Of a DNA stretch of 8,929 nt, positions 1 through 6,528 are shown piece after piece. The position numbers and the translations under genes were made by a program. How positions within the stretch are numbered: the first letter of the stretch is position 1; every line of letters begins with the position of its first letter. The stretch is from assembly GCA_019323235.1 (NCBI GenBank), contig JAHWHN010000141.1, positions 1-8,929 of the forward strand, given 5' to 3'. The DNA comes from Candidatus Woesearchaeota archaeon. Its GTDB lineage: Archaea > Nanobdellota > Nanobdellia > Woesearchaeales > JABIAG01. The notes under the pieces are model-generated. The model was given only the letters and a program-made list of their open reading frames with translations, did no database searches and was not told where the DNA came from.

Positions 1-659
1 CAAAGTATTTAATCAAAAGAGATTACGAAATGGCAGTTAAACAATATTTCATGAACCTTAGGTTTATTAATAATAAGTCTAAAGATAATGATAAAAAAAA
101 TATTTTAAGAACGTGGCCAACATTTAATATCAAAGTAAATGATTATGAATTTAAAAAAATAATTAATGAATATAAAAATACTAAAAGTTGGATTAAAACA
201 TATCAAAAAATTCCTTCTTATTTGAGGCAAATGTTCATTATAGCTTATCAAAGTTATTTATGGAATGAATGTGTTAAATTGTTGATTAAAGAAAAAGTTG
301 GCAAAGACAATATTGAAGTGATTCCTTATTCAATTGATGAATTGTACTTTAGTAAAATTCAAATTAAGGACATTCCAAAGACATTTCAAACAATAAGCCA
401 AAAAATCTCATCTAAAATTCATGAAAGTAAAATTATCCAAAAAGTATTAGATGAAGAAAAAATATCAATTCCTGAGTTCAAGATTTACAAATCTGGAAAT
501 TTCTTTAAGACTCATGAAAGGGAAGTCATAATTTATCCAAAAGATTTTGAATTAATGAAGCCTATTAAAGATGGGTTGACATATAGTATTGTTGCAAAAT
601 TCACGCTCCCTAAAGGAAGTTATGCTACAATTGTTATGAAAAGATTGTTTGGCAAATAA
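1..659 (+). CDS. truD: tRNA pseudouridine synthase TruD, C-terminal part (5' end outside window)
   Basis: TruD isomerises uridine to pseudouridine in tRNA (U13 in the bacterial enzyme). The frame is open from the window edge: codons before the ATG at 30 read KYLIKRDYE without a stop, so that ATG is internal and the gene continues leftwards. About 218 residues are visible. The family signature AYQSYLWNE is encoded at 243-269, just after a 'LRQMFI' stretch typical of TruD, and the protein ends with LPKGSYATIVMKRLFGK, matching the conserved C-terminal 'LPKGSYAT' strand of the family. The catalytic aspartate lies in the N-terminal half, outside the window, so activity cannot be judged here. The downstream permease is 82 bases away and probably has its own promoter. 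The family call is confident; the gene's true start is unknown. Confidence 0.9.
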   Translation, partial: KYLIKRDYEMAVKQYFMNLRFINNKSKDNDKKNILRTWPTFNIKVNDYEFKKIINEYKNTKSWIKTYQKIPSYLRQMFIIAYQSYLWNECVKLLIKEKVGKDNIEVIPYSIDELYFSKIQIKDIPKTFQTISQKISSKIHESKIIQKVLDEEKISIPEFKIYKSGNFFKTHEREVIIYPKDFELMKPIKDGLTYSIVAKFTLPKGSYATIVMKRLFGK

Positions 660-712
660 ATATTCTCTAAATAATGCAATCTTAGAAAAATTCCGGTTTT
701 CTTAAAGAACAA

Positions 713-720
713 TTAATAAA
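713..720 (+). promoter_or_regulatory. Weak TATA-like element before the permease gene
   Basis: The element TTAATAAA is centred 25.5 bases before the ATG at 742. That is close to the 26.5-base spacing seen at other genes here, so it would give a leaderless mRNA. The match to the TTTATAWA consensus is imperfect. Confidence 0.35.
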
Positions 721-741
721 AATTAAACCAAATTTCTAAAT

Positions 742-1944
742 ATGCTTTTGCAAATTTTATTATTAACATTTCTTGGAATAATGGCAGGAATCATAACAGG
801 CCTTATTCCGGGAATACACATTAATCTCATATCTTTACTTCTAATCTCAACCTCACCTTTCTTATTAAATTATACATCTATAATTCCATTAGCTTCTTTC
901 ATCATAGCAATGTCTACAACACATTCTTTTCTAGATTCAATACCTTCTATATTTCTTGGAGCTCCAGATTCAGCAACATGTCTTGGAGTTTTACCAGGGC
1001 ATAGATACTTACTAAAAGGCTTGGGGTATCAAGCAGTCAAATTGACAGTTATTGGAAGTTTCTTCTCACTACTTTTTTCAATAGCATTAATCCCAATATT
1101 GATTCCATTTGTGAAATTTATTTATCCAATATTAAAAGATTACATTGGATTTTTACTTCTAATCATTATGCTTTATATGATATTAAGAGATAGAAAAAGA
1201 CACTGGGCAATTATTATTTTCATCATGTCGGGAATTTTTGGATATTTAACTTTAAATATTTACAACATAAAAAATCCTTTATTTCCAATGCTTTCTGGAT
1301 TATTTGGAATCTCAACTTTACTCTTCAGTCTAAATGAAACAAATAATATCCCTGAACAAAAGATTCAAGAAAAAATCTATATAAAACCAATACATGCAAC
1401 AAAAGCAATATCCTCCTCAACAATTGCTGGATTTCTAACATCAATGTTTCCTGGTTTAGGTTCAGCACAAGGTGCAGTGATTGCCATGAACTTAGCTGGA
1501 AAAATTGGAGATCATGGTTTTATGATATTGATGGGTGGCATCAATACTGTAAATTTTATTCTTTCCCTAGTTACATTATACACTTTAAACAAAGCAAGAA
1601 ATGGGGCAGTAATAACAATTCAAAAACTAATTGAAACAACAAATATAACAACACTAATTATATTCATTTTAACTTCATTGATTGCATCATCAGTATCAGT
1701 TTATCTAGCATTATTCTTCTCAAAGAAATTTAGTAAATTAATACCTAAAATTAATTACAAATTATTAGTACTATCAATAATTACTTTTATAACATTATTA
1801 ACTTTTTTACTTTGTGGAACTTTGGGTCTATTTATTCTAATAATCTCAACTTTCATTGGATTCATACCAGCAATAGTCAAATGTTCAAGAACTCATGCAA
1901 TGGGATGTTTAATTTTACCTGTATTGATTTATTTTTTGTTATAG
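742..1944 (+). CDS. TctA-like membrane permease (COG1784 / DUF112 type)
   Basis: This is a 400-residue, very hydrophobic integral membrane protein with roughly ten predicted transmembrane stretches. It resembles the large permease subunit TctA of tripartite tricarboxylate transporters, in the shorter form common in archaea. Supporting motifs are GIITGLIPGIH (residues 16-26), the segment FLGAPDSAT followed by LPGH (71-87), and a second half starting GFLTSMFPGLGSAQGA (230-245). The two glycine/proline motifs look like corresponding parts of an internal duplication. A charged linker (about 198-220) separates the halves. No TctB small subunit or TctC periplasmic binding protein is nearby, so the substrate cannot be inferred, and it may act alone. 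The start at 742 has no Shine-Dalgarno and fits a leaderless mRNA. The stop is TAG. The family call is good; tricarboxylate transport is not demonstrated. Confidence 0.8.
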   Translation: MLLQILLLTFLGIMAGIITGLIPGIHINLISLLLISTSPFLLNYTSIIPLASFIIAMSTTHSFLDSIPSIFLGAPDSATCLGVLPGHRYLLKGLGYQAVKLTVIGSFFSLLFSIALIPILIPFVKFIYPILKDYIGFLLLIIMLYMILRDRKRHWAIIIFIMSGIFGYLTLNIYNIKNPLFPMLSGLFGISTLLFSLNETNNIPEQKIQEKIYIKPIHATKAISSSTIAGFLTSMFPGLGSAQGAVIAMNLAGKIGDHGFMILMGGINTVNFILSLVTLYTLNKARNGAVITIQKLIETTNITTLIIFILTSLIASSVSVYLALFFSKKFSKLIPKINYKLLVLSIITFITLLTFLLCGTLGLFILIISTFIGFIPAIVKCSRTHAMGCLILPVLIYFLL

Positions 1945-1949
1945 AAATA

Positions 1950-1957
1950 TTTATATA
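1950..1957 (+). promoter_or_regulatory. TATA box for the gene at 1980
   Basis: A perfect TTTATATA is centred 26.5 bases before the ATG at 1980, placing the transcription start on or next to the start codon. It begins 5 bases after the TAG stop of the permease gene, so the two genes are probably transcribed separately despite the 35-base gap. Confidence 0.75.
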
Positions 1958-1979
1958 GCTGGTTTCAATGAATTAGGGT

Positions 1980-2858
1980 ATGTTTGAAAAACTACTTAGT
2001 GAAATTCAAGTATTTGAGAAGAGATTTCATCATTTAAGAGAACAAATGGATGTAATTTCTAAAGAAAGTGGAGATGTTTTTAATAAAGATAATTTTTTAG
2101 TAAAAAAAGGTTTTTTAATTAAACACTATGTTCTTATTTTAAGTAAGGTAAATAAGGGAGAACTTAAAACATTAAGAAATCATATTCATGATGTTTTGAA
2201 TCAAGAAAAAGATCTTGAAGATAAAATTGATTCTTTTAGATCGGATATTCGTAAACTAGAATCAATATATAAAAAGAGACATAAGAAATCATTGTATTTG
2301 GATTTGATTTTTTCATATTTAAAAAACTCAATTCATAATTTAAAGATTGCTTCAGGAAGAATAGATTTTATTGATGAAGAGATTGAGGATAGTTATCGTT
2401 TTCATAAAGGCTCAATGAGTGAAAAAGTATCAAAACAAATTTTCGGTTTAGAGAAAGTTCTAAATCAAGTAAGGCATTTTTTCCAAATATTGGAAGAGGT
2501 TATTAAAAAAATTGAGGTAATTAATCAGAACTTATTTTTTCCAGAACCTAGAACTTATGGTAGAGCTAGTTCAATCCCTGAATATAAGAAATGTATAAGT
2601 ACTTCAAGATTAGCATCTGGTAAAGATCCAACTCCTGTTTTCGATTGTCCAGATTCGGAATTACATAAAATAAAATCAATGTCTCCTGATGAAAGAAGGA
2701 CATTTTTTGCATCAATTGGCGTTGAAGGTAGAATAAAAGTTGTTTTTTTCAGAACAAATCTTAAACCCGTTAATCCAATTCCAATTACAAATTCAAATGG
2801 TTTAAGAGAATATAAGTTTCCACAAGGAACCGAAATAGAAATATTTGATGCAGCTTAA
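1980..2858 (+). CDS. Unrecognised coiled-coil protein with a distinct C-terminal domain
   Basis: I do not recognise this 292-residue protein. Residues 1 to about 185 are rich in Lys, Glu, Ile and Leu, with spacing typical of long helices or coiled coil; there is no signal peptide or membrane segment. From about residue 190 the character changes to a compact, probably alpha/beta module. It starts with SSIPEYKKCISTSRL (197-211), has a Cys-containing VFDCPDSE segment (220-227), a KVVFFRTNLKP strand (253-263), and ends with EYKFPQGTEIEI (277-288). The alternation suggests a globular enzyme-like or binding domain carried on a helical stalk, but no catalytic set can be named. The start is supported by a TATA box at exact leaderless distance. 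Its stop overlaps the stop of the converging gene on the opposite strand (shared TTAA at 2855-2858). Codon use matches its neighbours. Confidence 0.75.
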   Translation: MFEKLLSEIQVFEKRFHHLREQMDVISKESGDVFNKDNFLVKKGFLIKHYVLILSKVNKGELKTLRNHIHDVLNQEKDLEDKIDSFRSDIRKLESIYKKRHKKSLYLDLIFSYLKNSIHNLKIASGRIDFIDEEIEDSYRFHKGSMSEKVSKQIFGLEKVLNQVRHFFQILEEVIKKIEVINQNLFFPEPRTYGRASSIPEYKKCISTSRLASGKDPTPVFDCPDSELHKIKSMSPDERRTFFASIGVEGRIKVVFFRTNLKPVNPIPITNSNGLREYKFPQGTEIEIFDAA

Positions 2859-3349
2859 TATTTTGCGAAGTCTAAAAAAATAGCTTTACTTTTTTCATCG
2901 TCATATAATCCAACAATTCTTACGCCACAAGGATTATGCCAAACAATTTTTACTGGTTTTAATTTATAGATTTTTTCTTCTTCTGTTTTCAAATCTTCCA
3001 CGATTTCATCAATATGTTTTTTTGTTAATTTAGGGATTGCTTTATTTAGACCATTATCTGAATTTCTAAGGTAAAATACGCCGTTTTTTTCACCAAGGCT
3101 ATAATTTCTAAAGCCATATTTTATACTAACTTCATATGGTTTTTTCATTTTTTTTGAATCATTAAGAAAATGTTCCATTAAAACATCTGAGAATGTAAAT
3201 TTAATTTGTCTAGAATCCATATTATCTGCAGATTTACATACTGGCAATGAAGTTAATCCTAATTTATATTCTTTAATATGTTCGATAAGTGGCTCTAAAC
3301 CCAATTCATCAAATTCTTGACTTGTGTGATACATATCTATTTCAATCAT
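2855..3349 (-). CDS. Unrecognised small protein (164 residues)
   Basis: I do not recognise this family. The frame is open from an ATG at 3367, but the upstream TATA box (3374-3381) is centred only 10.5 bases from that codon. The second ATG, at 3349, lies 28.5 bases from it, as expected for a leaderless mRNA, so I place the start there (MIEIDMYH...). The protein is soluble and basic, with no membrane segment or signal peptide. Near the end is WHNPCGVRIVGLYDDE followed by a hydrophobic strand and FAKY; this hairpin-like ending loosely recalls small RelE-type proteins, but I consider that unproven. It converges on the coiled-coil gene, sharing TTAA for both stop codons, and is divergent from trpS. 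Base composition is like the neighbours. Confidence 0.7.
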   Translation of the reverse strand: MIEIDMYHTSQEFDELGLEPLIEHIKEYKLGLTSLPVCKSADNMDSRQIKFTFSDVLMEHFLNDSKKMKKPYEVSIKYGFRNYSLGEKNGVFYLRNSDNGLNKAIPKLTKKHIDEIVEDLKTEEEKIYKLKPVKIVWHNPCGVRIVGLYDDEKSKAIFLDFAKY

Positions 3350-3373
3350 TGGATATGTTGATAACATCTTTTT

Positions 3374-3381
3374 ATTTATAA
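3374..3381 (-). promoter_or_regulatory. TATA box, minus strand, for the gene ending at 2855
   Basis: On the minus strand the sequence reads AAAACC then TTTATAAA. The AAAACC is a plausible BRE (TFB-binding) element and is identical to that before trpS and aIF5A. The spacing supports a start codon at 3349 rather than 3367. Confidence 0.65.
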
Positions 3382-3444
3382 AGGTTTTGGATATTTCTTA
3401 CTGGTTGGTGACAAATTCTTTTTTTCGCGTTTCTCATAAAAACC

Positions 3445-3452
3445 TTTATATA
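3445..3452 (+). promoter_or_regulatory. TATA box and BRE-like element for trpS
   Basis: AAAACC (3439-3444) is followed by TTTATATA, centred 26.5 bases before the second ATG of the open frame (3475) and 20.5 before the first (3469). It forms a divergent promoter pair with the minus-strand box at 3374-3381; about 63 bases lie between them. Confidence 0.75.
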
Positions 3453-3474
3453 CATTATCTCTTAAATTATGAGT

Positions 3475-4581
3475 ATGACGAAAATAGACCCATGGGAAAT
3501 CAAGGGAGATATAGATTATGATAAGCTTTTCAAAGAGTTTGGAATAAAACCTTTAGAACATCTTCCTAAAAAGTTCTATGAAAACATTTTATTTAGAAAG
3601 AAGACTATTTTTGCTCATAGGGATTATAAACAAATTGTTGAATGTATCCAAGAAAAAAAGCCATTTGTTATGATGACTGGCCTAATGCCAACTGGTAAGA
3701 TGCACATTGGACATATGTTAGTGGCTTTACAAATGATTTTCTATCAAAAAATGGGAGCAAAGGTTTACATTGCAGTAGCTGATGTTGAAGCTCATAATGC
3801 CCGTGGACAATCTTTTGAAGAATCAAAAAGAATTGCAATGGAAGAATACATTCCAAATTACATAGCTTTAGGTTTAGAACCGAAAAATTGTGAAATCTAC
3901 TTCCAATCAAATAGAAGTAAAGATTCTAAAAAATCTAATGCTTATTATAGATTACAAAATGAATTAGCAAGACATGTTACTTTTAGTGAATTCAAAGCAG
4001 TTTATGGAGAAATTACTCCCGGAAAGATGCTGGCAGCTTTATTACAAGCGGCTGACATGTTCCATCCACAACTTCCAGAGTTCGAAGGACCAATTCCAAC
4101 AGTAATTCCAGTTGGAGTAGATCAAGATCCTCATATTAGATTAGCAAGAGATATTTGTAAAAGATATAAAACAAGTAAGTTTGAACAAATTAGTTCAACA
4201 TATCATAAATTTTTACCAGGTCTAACTGGTGGAAAGATGTCTGCATCAGATCCTTCATCTTATATCGCATTAAATGATACTTCAAGTCAAGCAAAAAAGA
4301 AAATTAACAAATTTGCATTTTCTGGCGGCCAACCAACTTTAGAAGAACATAGAAAAAAAGGTGGAAATCCAGATATTGACATATCATATCAATACTTAAA
4401 TTTATTTTTCGAAGATGATGATGAAAAATTAAAACAAATTTATCAAGATTACAAATCTGGAAAATTATTATCTGGTGAGTTAAAAGCAATCTTAATTGAA
4501 AAATTAGGTAAGTTCTTAGATGAATTAGCAGTAAAGAGAGAAAAGGCAAAATCTAGAATTAAAGATTTTATTTCAAATTAA
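3475..4581 (+). CDS. trpS: Tryptophanyl-tRNA synthetase, archaeal/eukaryotic type
   Basis: This class I aminoacyl-tRNA synthetase attaches tryptophan to tRNA-Trp in the cytoplasm. Numbered from the ATG at 3475 (368 residues), the N-terminus has DPWEIKGDIDYDKL, the hallmark of archaeal TrpRS. The HIGH motif appears intact as PTGKMHIGH (72-80), AHRD precedes it, and the KMSAS signature lies at 254-258 inside GGKMSASDP. The segments VGVDQDPH, FAFSGGQPT, EEHRKKGGNPDIDISYQYL and SGELKAILIEKL match the eukaryotic/archaeal TrpRS C-terminal region, which distinguishes it from TyrRS. Length is normal for archaea. An in-frame ATG at 3469 would add two residues; promoter spacing favours 3475, giving a leaderless mRNA. 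The next gene starts one base after the stop and is probably cotranscribed. Nothing suggests truncation. Confidence 0.95.
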   Translation: MTKIDPWEIKGDIDYDKLFKEFGIKPLEHLPKKFYENILFRKKTIFAHRDYKQIVECIQEKKPFVMMTGLMPTGKMHIGHMLVALQMIFYQKMGAKVYIAVADVEAHNARGQSFEESKRIAMEEYIPNYIALGLEPKNCEIYFQSNRSKDSKKSNAYYRLQNELARHVTFSEFKAVYGEITPGKMLAALLQAADMFHPQLPEFEGPIPTVIPVGVDQDPHIRLARDICKRYKTSKFEQISSTYHKFLPGLTGGKMSASDPSSYIALNDTSSQAKKKINKFAFSGGQPTLEEHRKKGGNPDIDISYQYLNLFFEDDDEKLKQIYQDYKSGKLLSGELKAILIEKLGKFLDELAVKREKAKSRIKDFISN

Positions 4582-4582
4582 A

Positions 4583-5104
4583 ATGGGTCAATTTTTACAT
4601 TTGGGAATTGGGCTAGTTTATTCTTATGAAGAAGAATTAGAAAATAAATTTTCAAAAGAAACAATAGAAGGTTTCTTAGAACAAAGTTTTGACAAACAAT
4701 ATTATAATTCTTCTAAAAGTGATGGCATGACTTCTTATGTTCTAAAGCAAAGTATTTTGGAAAACAATTTAGTTTCTTTCTTAGAAGAAATATTCTCAAG
4801 ATATCCTGATGAAGACCCAACAAGAAAAACATTAATTCAAAAATTAACTGGAAGGACTTATGGCCATTATTTAATTTTATCACGAAATAAATATCATCAT
4901 AACTTTCAAGAAAATACATTTTGTGATTTATACAAAGAAGGTTTTAATAAATTCCATTTATATGGAGAAATGATATCTATATTTTCAATAGGAAAAATAA
5001 ACTTTGAATGTTATGGATACTTATTGAAATATCTAGAGAATTTACACAAAGAACTTCCTATTGATAATCCTTTAAAAAATACAATTAGGATTAAAATCAA
5101 TTAA
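4583..5104 (+). CDS. Unrecognised protein cotranscribed with trpS
   Basis: I do not recognise this 173-residue protein. It begins MGQFLHLGIGLVYSYEEELE and appears mixed alpha/beta and soluble, with acidic and aromatic residues and no obvious metal or nucleotide motif. Histidines cluster at 'YHHNF' near residue 110, but no partner residues are evident. Its ATG is one base beyond the trpS stop, with no TATA box and no Shine-Dalgarno in between, so it is most likely the second gene of a trpS operon, translated by termination-reinitiation. Its TAA stop shares the bases TTAA (5101-5104) with the stop of a small minus-strand ORF. It could be a lineage-restricted DPANN protein; a role in translation is suggested only by its position. 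Confidence 0.7.
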   Translation: MGQFLHLGIGLVYSYEEELENKFSKETIEGFLEQSFDKQYYNSSKSDGMTSYVLKQSILENNLVSFLEEIFSRYPDEDPTRKTLIQKLTGRTYGHYLILSRNKYHHNFQENTFCDLYKEGFNKFHLYGEMISIFSIGKINFECYGYLLKYLENLHKELPIDNPLKNTIRIKIN

Positions 5105-5217
5105 TCAATGAAACAGTTCTCAAAATCACTCTCTTCTTCGATAATTTCAACAGAATCAAAATCAATTTCACCATCTTTTTTTTCTGAATAAATAATCTTC
5201 ACCTTACACTTATGAAT
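5101..5217 (-). CDS. Possible small acidic protein (33-38 residues), start uncertain
   Basis: The minus strand is open for 46 codons (5241 to 5104) and reads like a real protein: KIIYSEKKDGEIDF at its core and an acidic tail ending ENCFID. From the GTG at 5202 it has 33 residues, including 12 Asp/Glu against 3 Lys. Codons (gaa, gat, att, aaa) match the neighbouring genes, whereas the plus-strand reading of the same bases is an implausible Ser-rich peptide. There is no ATG; candidate starts are GTG 5202 or the near-cognate ATT at 5217. A TATATATA box at 5243-5250 would place the RNA start near 5220, just upstream of both. Its stop overlaps that of the trpS-linked gene by TTAA, as in the other convergent pair here. 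It could also be a relic. Function unknown. Confidence 0.45.
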   Translation of the reverse strand: MHKCKVKIIYSEKKDGEIDFDSVEIIEEESDFENCFID

Positions 5218-5242
5218 TCGATTTTCCTTTTTAAATTTAATC

Positions 5243-5250
5243 TATATATA
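5243..5250 (-). promoter_or_regulatory. TATA box, probably for the small minus-strand ORF
   Basis: TATATATA faces the minus strand, with a predicted RNA start near 5220. In the plus direction no usable start codon lies at the expected distance: the only nearby ATG (5268) is followed at once by TAG. Confidence 0.45.
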
Positions 5251-5291
5251 CCACTCATTAAAAACATATGTAGTAACGTAATACTAGAAAA

Positions 5292-5304
5292 ACATATAAT
5301 ATAA
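5292..5304 (+). promoter_or_regulatory. TATA-like element for the nre gene
   Basis: The run ACATATAATATAA contains an octamer (5292-5299) centred 26.5 bases before the ATG at 5322, the same spacing as the better promoters of this window. The sequence is a weaker match than TTTATATA, which would fit modest expression. Confidence 0.5.
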
Positions 5305-5321
5305 GATAAAACCTCAAAACT

Positions 5322-6488
5322 ATGCTTCCGAAAAAAATCTCCGAAATAGTCAATAATAATGTAAAAATAATCTCTCAAAAAATAAATTTTAAGAAAGACT
5401 TTTTTGGAGATACTCCAGCACCATTTATTGGAAGATATAACTATCCAAATGTAAATGTTGGAATTTTATCTGCTATAGATTATGAGAATAAAGAAGAATT
5501 AGATAATCAAAACAATTGGCTACAAAATCAAAAATCAGTATCTGATATTGTAAATATTAGATCATCTCTTGTTAATTCCAGAATGAAATCAAATGTTTAT
5601 AGCAAAATCAACAAATTAAATGATTTAGCAAAAGAAGTCGGTATTGCAACAGGTTGTGTTGAGACGGAAGTTAATCTTAAAGACACTCCTCAATTCAAAT
5701 TAACAACTTCAAATTACTCAACGCCTCATGGCCCTAATGTAGAAATGCAAAAAGCAAAAATTACTTCTAATCCAAAAGTAGATGTAAAAGTTGAAAAAGC
5801 ACATTATGATACTGACTTAAAATCCTCTCAAGCATTAAAAGAATTATATGATAAAGGAATATCTGAATCACATTTATCTCAAATATTAAGTGTTGGAGCA
5901 TTAGGAATTGGTAAAAATCGTAAACTAGTTCCAACAAGATGGAGTATTACTGCTACTGATGACACAATAGGTAAGGCGTTAATAGATGAAATAAAACATA
6001 ATGACCAAATAGATAATTACAAATTATATTTTGGCGGTGTACTTGGAAATTATTATTTAATATTATACTTTCCAGAAGTATTTGGGTATGAATTATTTGA
6101 AATGTCCTTACAACATCCAGATTCTTACTCGACAGATTATGAATTTTATTCTGGAAGAAAAACTTATTCTGAAAATTGTGAAGGAGGTTATTATACTGTA
6201 AGGTTAGCAATAACAGAACAACTAAAAAAAATAAAATCTCAAGCAACAGCAATAGCTTTTAGATTTATAACCTCTGAATATACAGCCCCACTTGGGGTTT
6301 GGGTAACAAAAGAGGCAACTCGTAAATCATTACAATCCAAACCTTTTGATTTTAACTCAAAACAAGAATTAATTGAAATGGCAAGAAAAATAGTCAGAGA
6401 AGAATTTAATTTTAATTTAGATAAGTTATTGGTAAAGAGTGTTCTTCTAAAAAATCTATCTTCACAACGAAAATTGTTTGAATTCTAA
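5322..6488 (+). CDS. nreA: Nre-family archaeal DNA repair protein with C-terminal PIP-like motif
   Basis: Nre proteins (PF04894/PF04895) are archaeal repair factors that work with PCNA. This 388-residue protein shows the family blocks in order: GRYNYPNVNVGIL (37-49), a DIVNIRSSLV segment (75-84), LVPTRWSITATDD (202-214), GGYYTVRLAITEQL (288-301) and SEYTAPLGVWVTKEATRKSL (318-337). It ends in QRKLFEF (382-388), matching the QxxLxxF PCNA-interacting peptide at the extreme C-terminus, where the family carries it. Many relatives have an N-terminal Cys-rich zinc motif; here the N-terminus has no CxxC and the only cysteines are Cys112 and Cys286. The start at 5322 is upstream of the first conserved block and fits the promoter spacing. 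The HEPN-like gene follows after 40 bases but has its own TATA box. Confidence 0.93.
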   Translation: MLPKKISEIVNNNVKIISQKINFKKDFFGDTPAPFIGRYNYPNVNVGILSAIDYENKEELDNQNNWLQNQKSVSDIVNIRSSLVNSRMKSNVYSKINKLNDLAKEVGIATGCVETEVNLKDTPQFKLTTSNYSTPHGPNVEMQKAKITSNPKVDVKVEKAHYDTDLKSSQALKELYDKGISESHLSQILSVGALGIGKNRKLVPTRWSITATDDTIGKALIDEIKHNDQIDNYKLYFGGVLGNYYLILYFPEVFGYELFEMSLQHPDSYSTDYEFYSGRKTYSENCEGGYYTVRLAITEQLKKIKSQATAIAFRFITSEYTAPLGVWVTKEATRKSLQSKPFDFNSKQELIEMARKIVREEFNFNLDKLLVKSVLLKNLSSQRKLFEF

Positions 6489-6498
6489 AAAATAAAAG

Positions 6499-6506
6499 TT
6501 TATAAA
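6499..6506 (+). promoter_or_regulatory. TATA box for the gene at 6529
   Basis: A perfect TTTATAAA is centred 26.5 bases before the ATG at 6529, predicting a leaderless mRNA. It lies ten bases after the nre stop codon, so the downstream gene can be expressed independently. Confidence 0.75.
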
Positions 6507-6528
6507 CTATTAATTTTTAGTAAATCCA

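Noticed and set aside
682..705. AGAAAA/TTTTCT inverted repeat between truD and the permease
   Set aside because: Six A-T-rich pairs with no T-run after it; too weak in such AT-rich DNA to call a terminator.
2855..3367. RelE-type toxin assignment for the minus-strand protein
   Set aside because: Only a short C-terminal hairpin pattern resembles it; the length is too great, catalytic residues cannot be identified and no antitoxin gene is adjacent.
3668..4919. Minus-strand open frames inside trpS and the following gene (3668-3910, 4304-4549, 4713-4919)
   Set aside because: They lie antisense within well-supported genes, have Leu/Phe/His-rich unnatural composition and no promoter at a fitting distance.
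5108..5191. Plus-strand ORF of 27 codons starting at an ATG just after the trpS-linked gene
   Set aside because: The product is implausibly Ser-rich and is the antisense reading of the acidic minus-strand ORF.
5953..6252. Minus-strand open frame inside the nre gene
   Set aside because: It is the antisense of conserved Nre blocks, with Leu/Phe/Asn-biased composition and no promoter.
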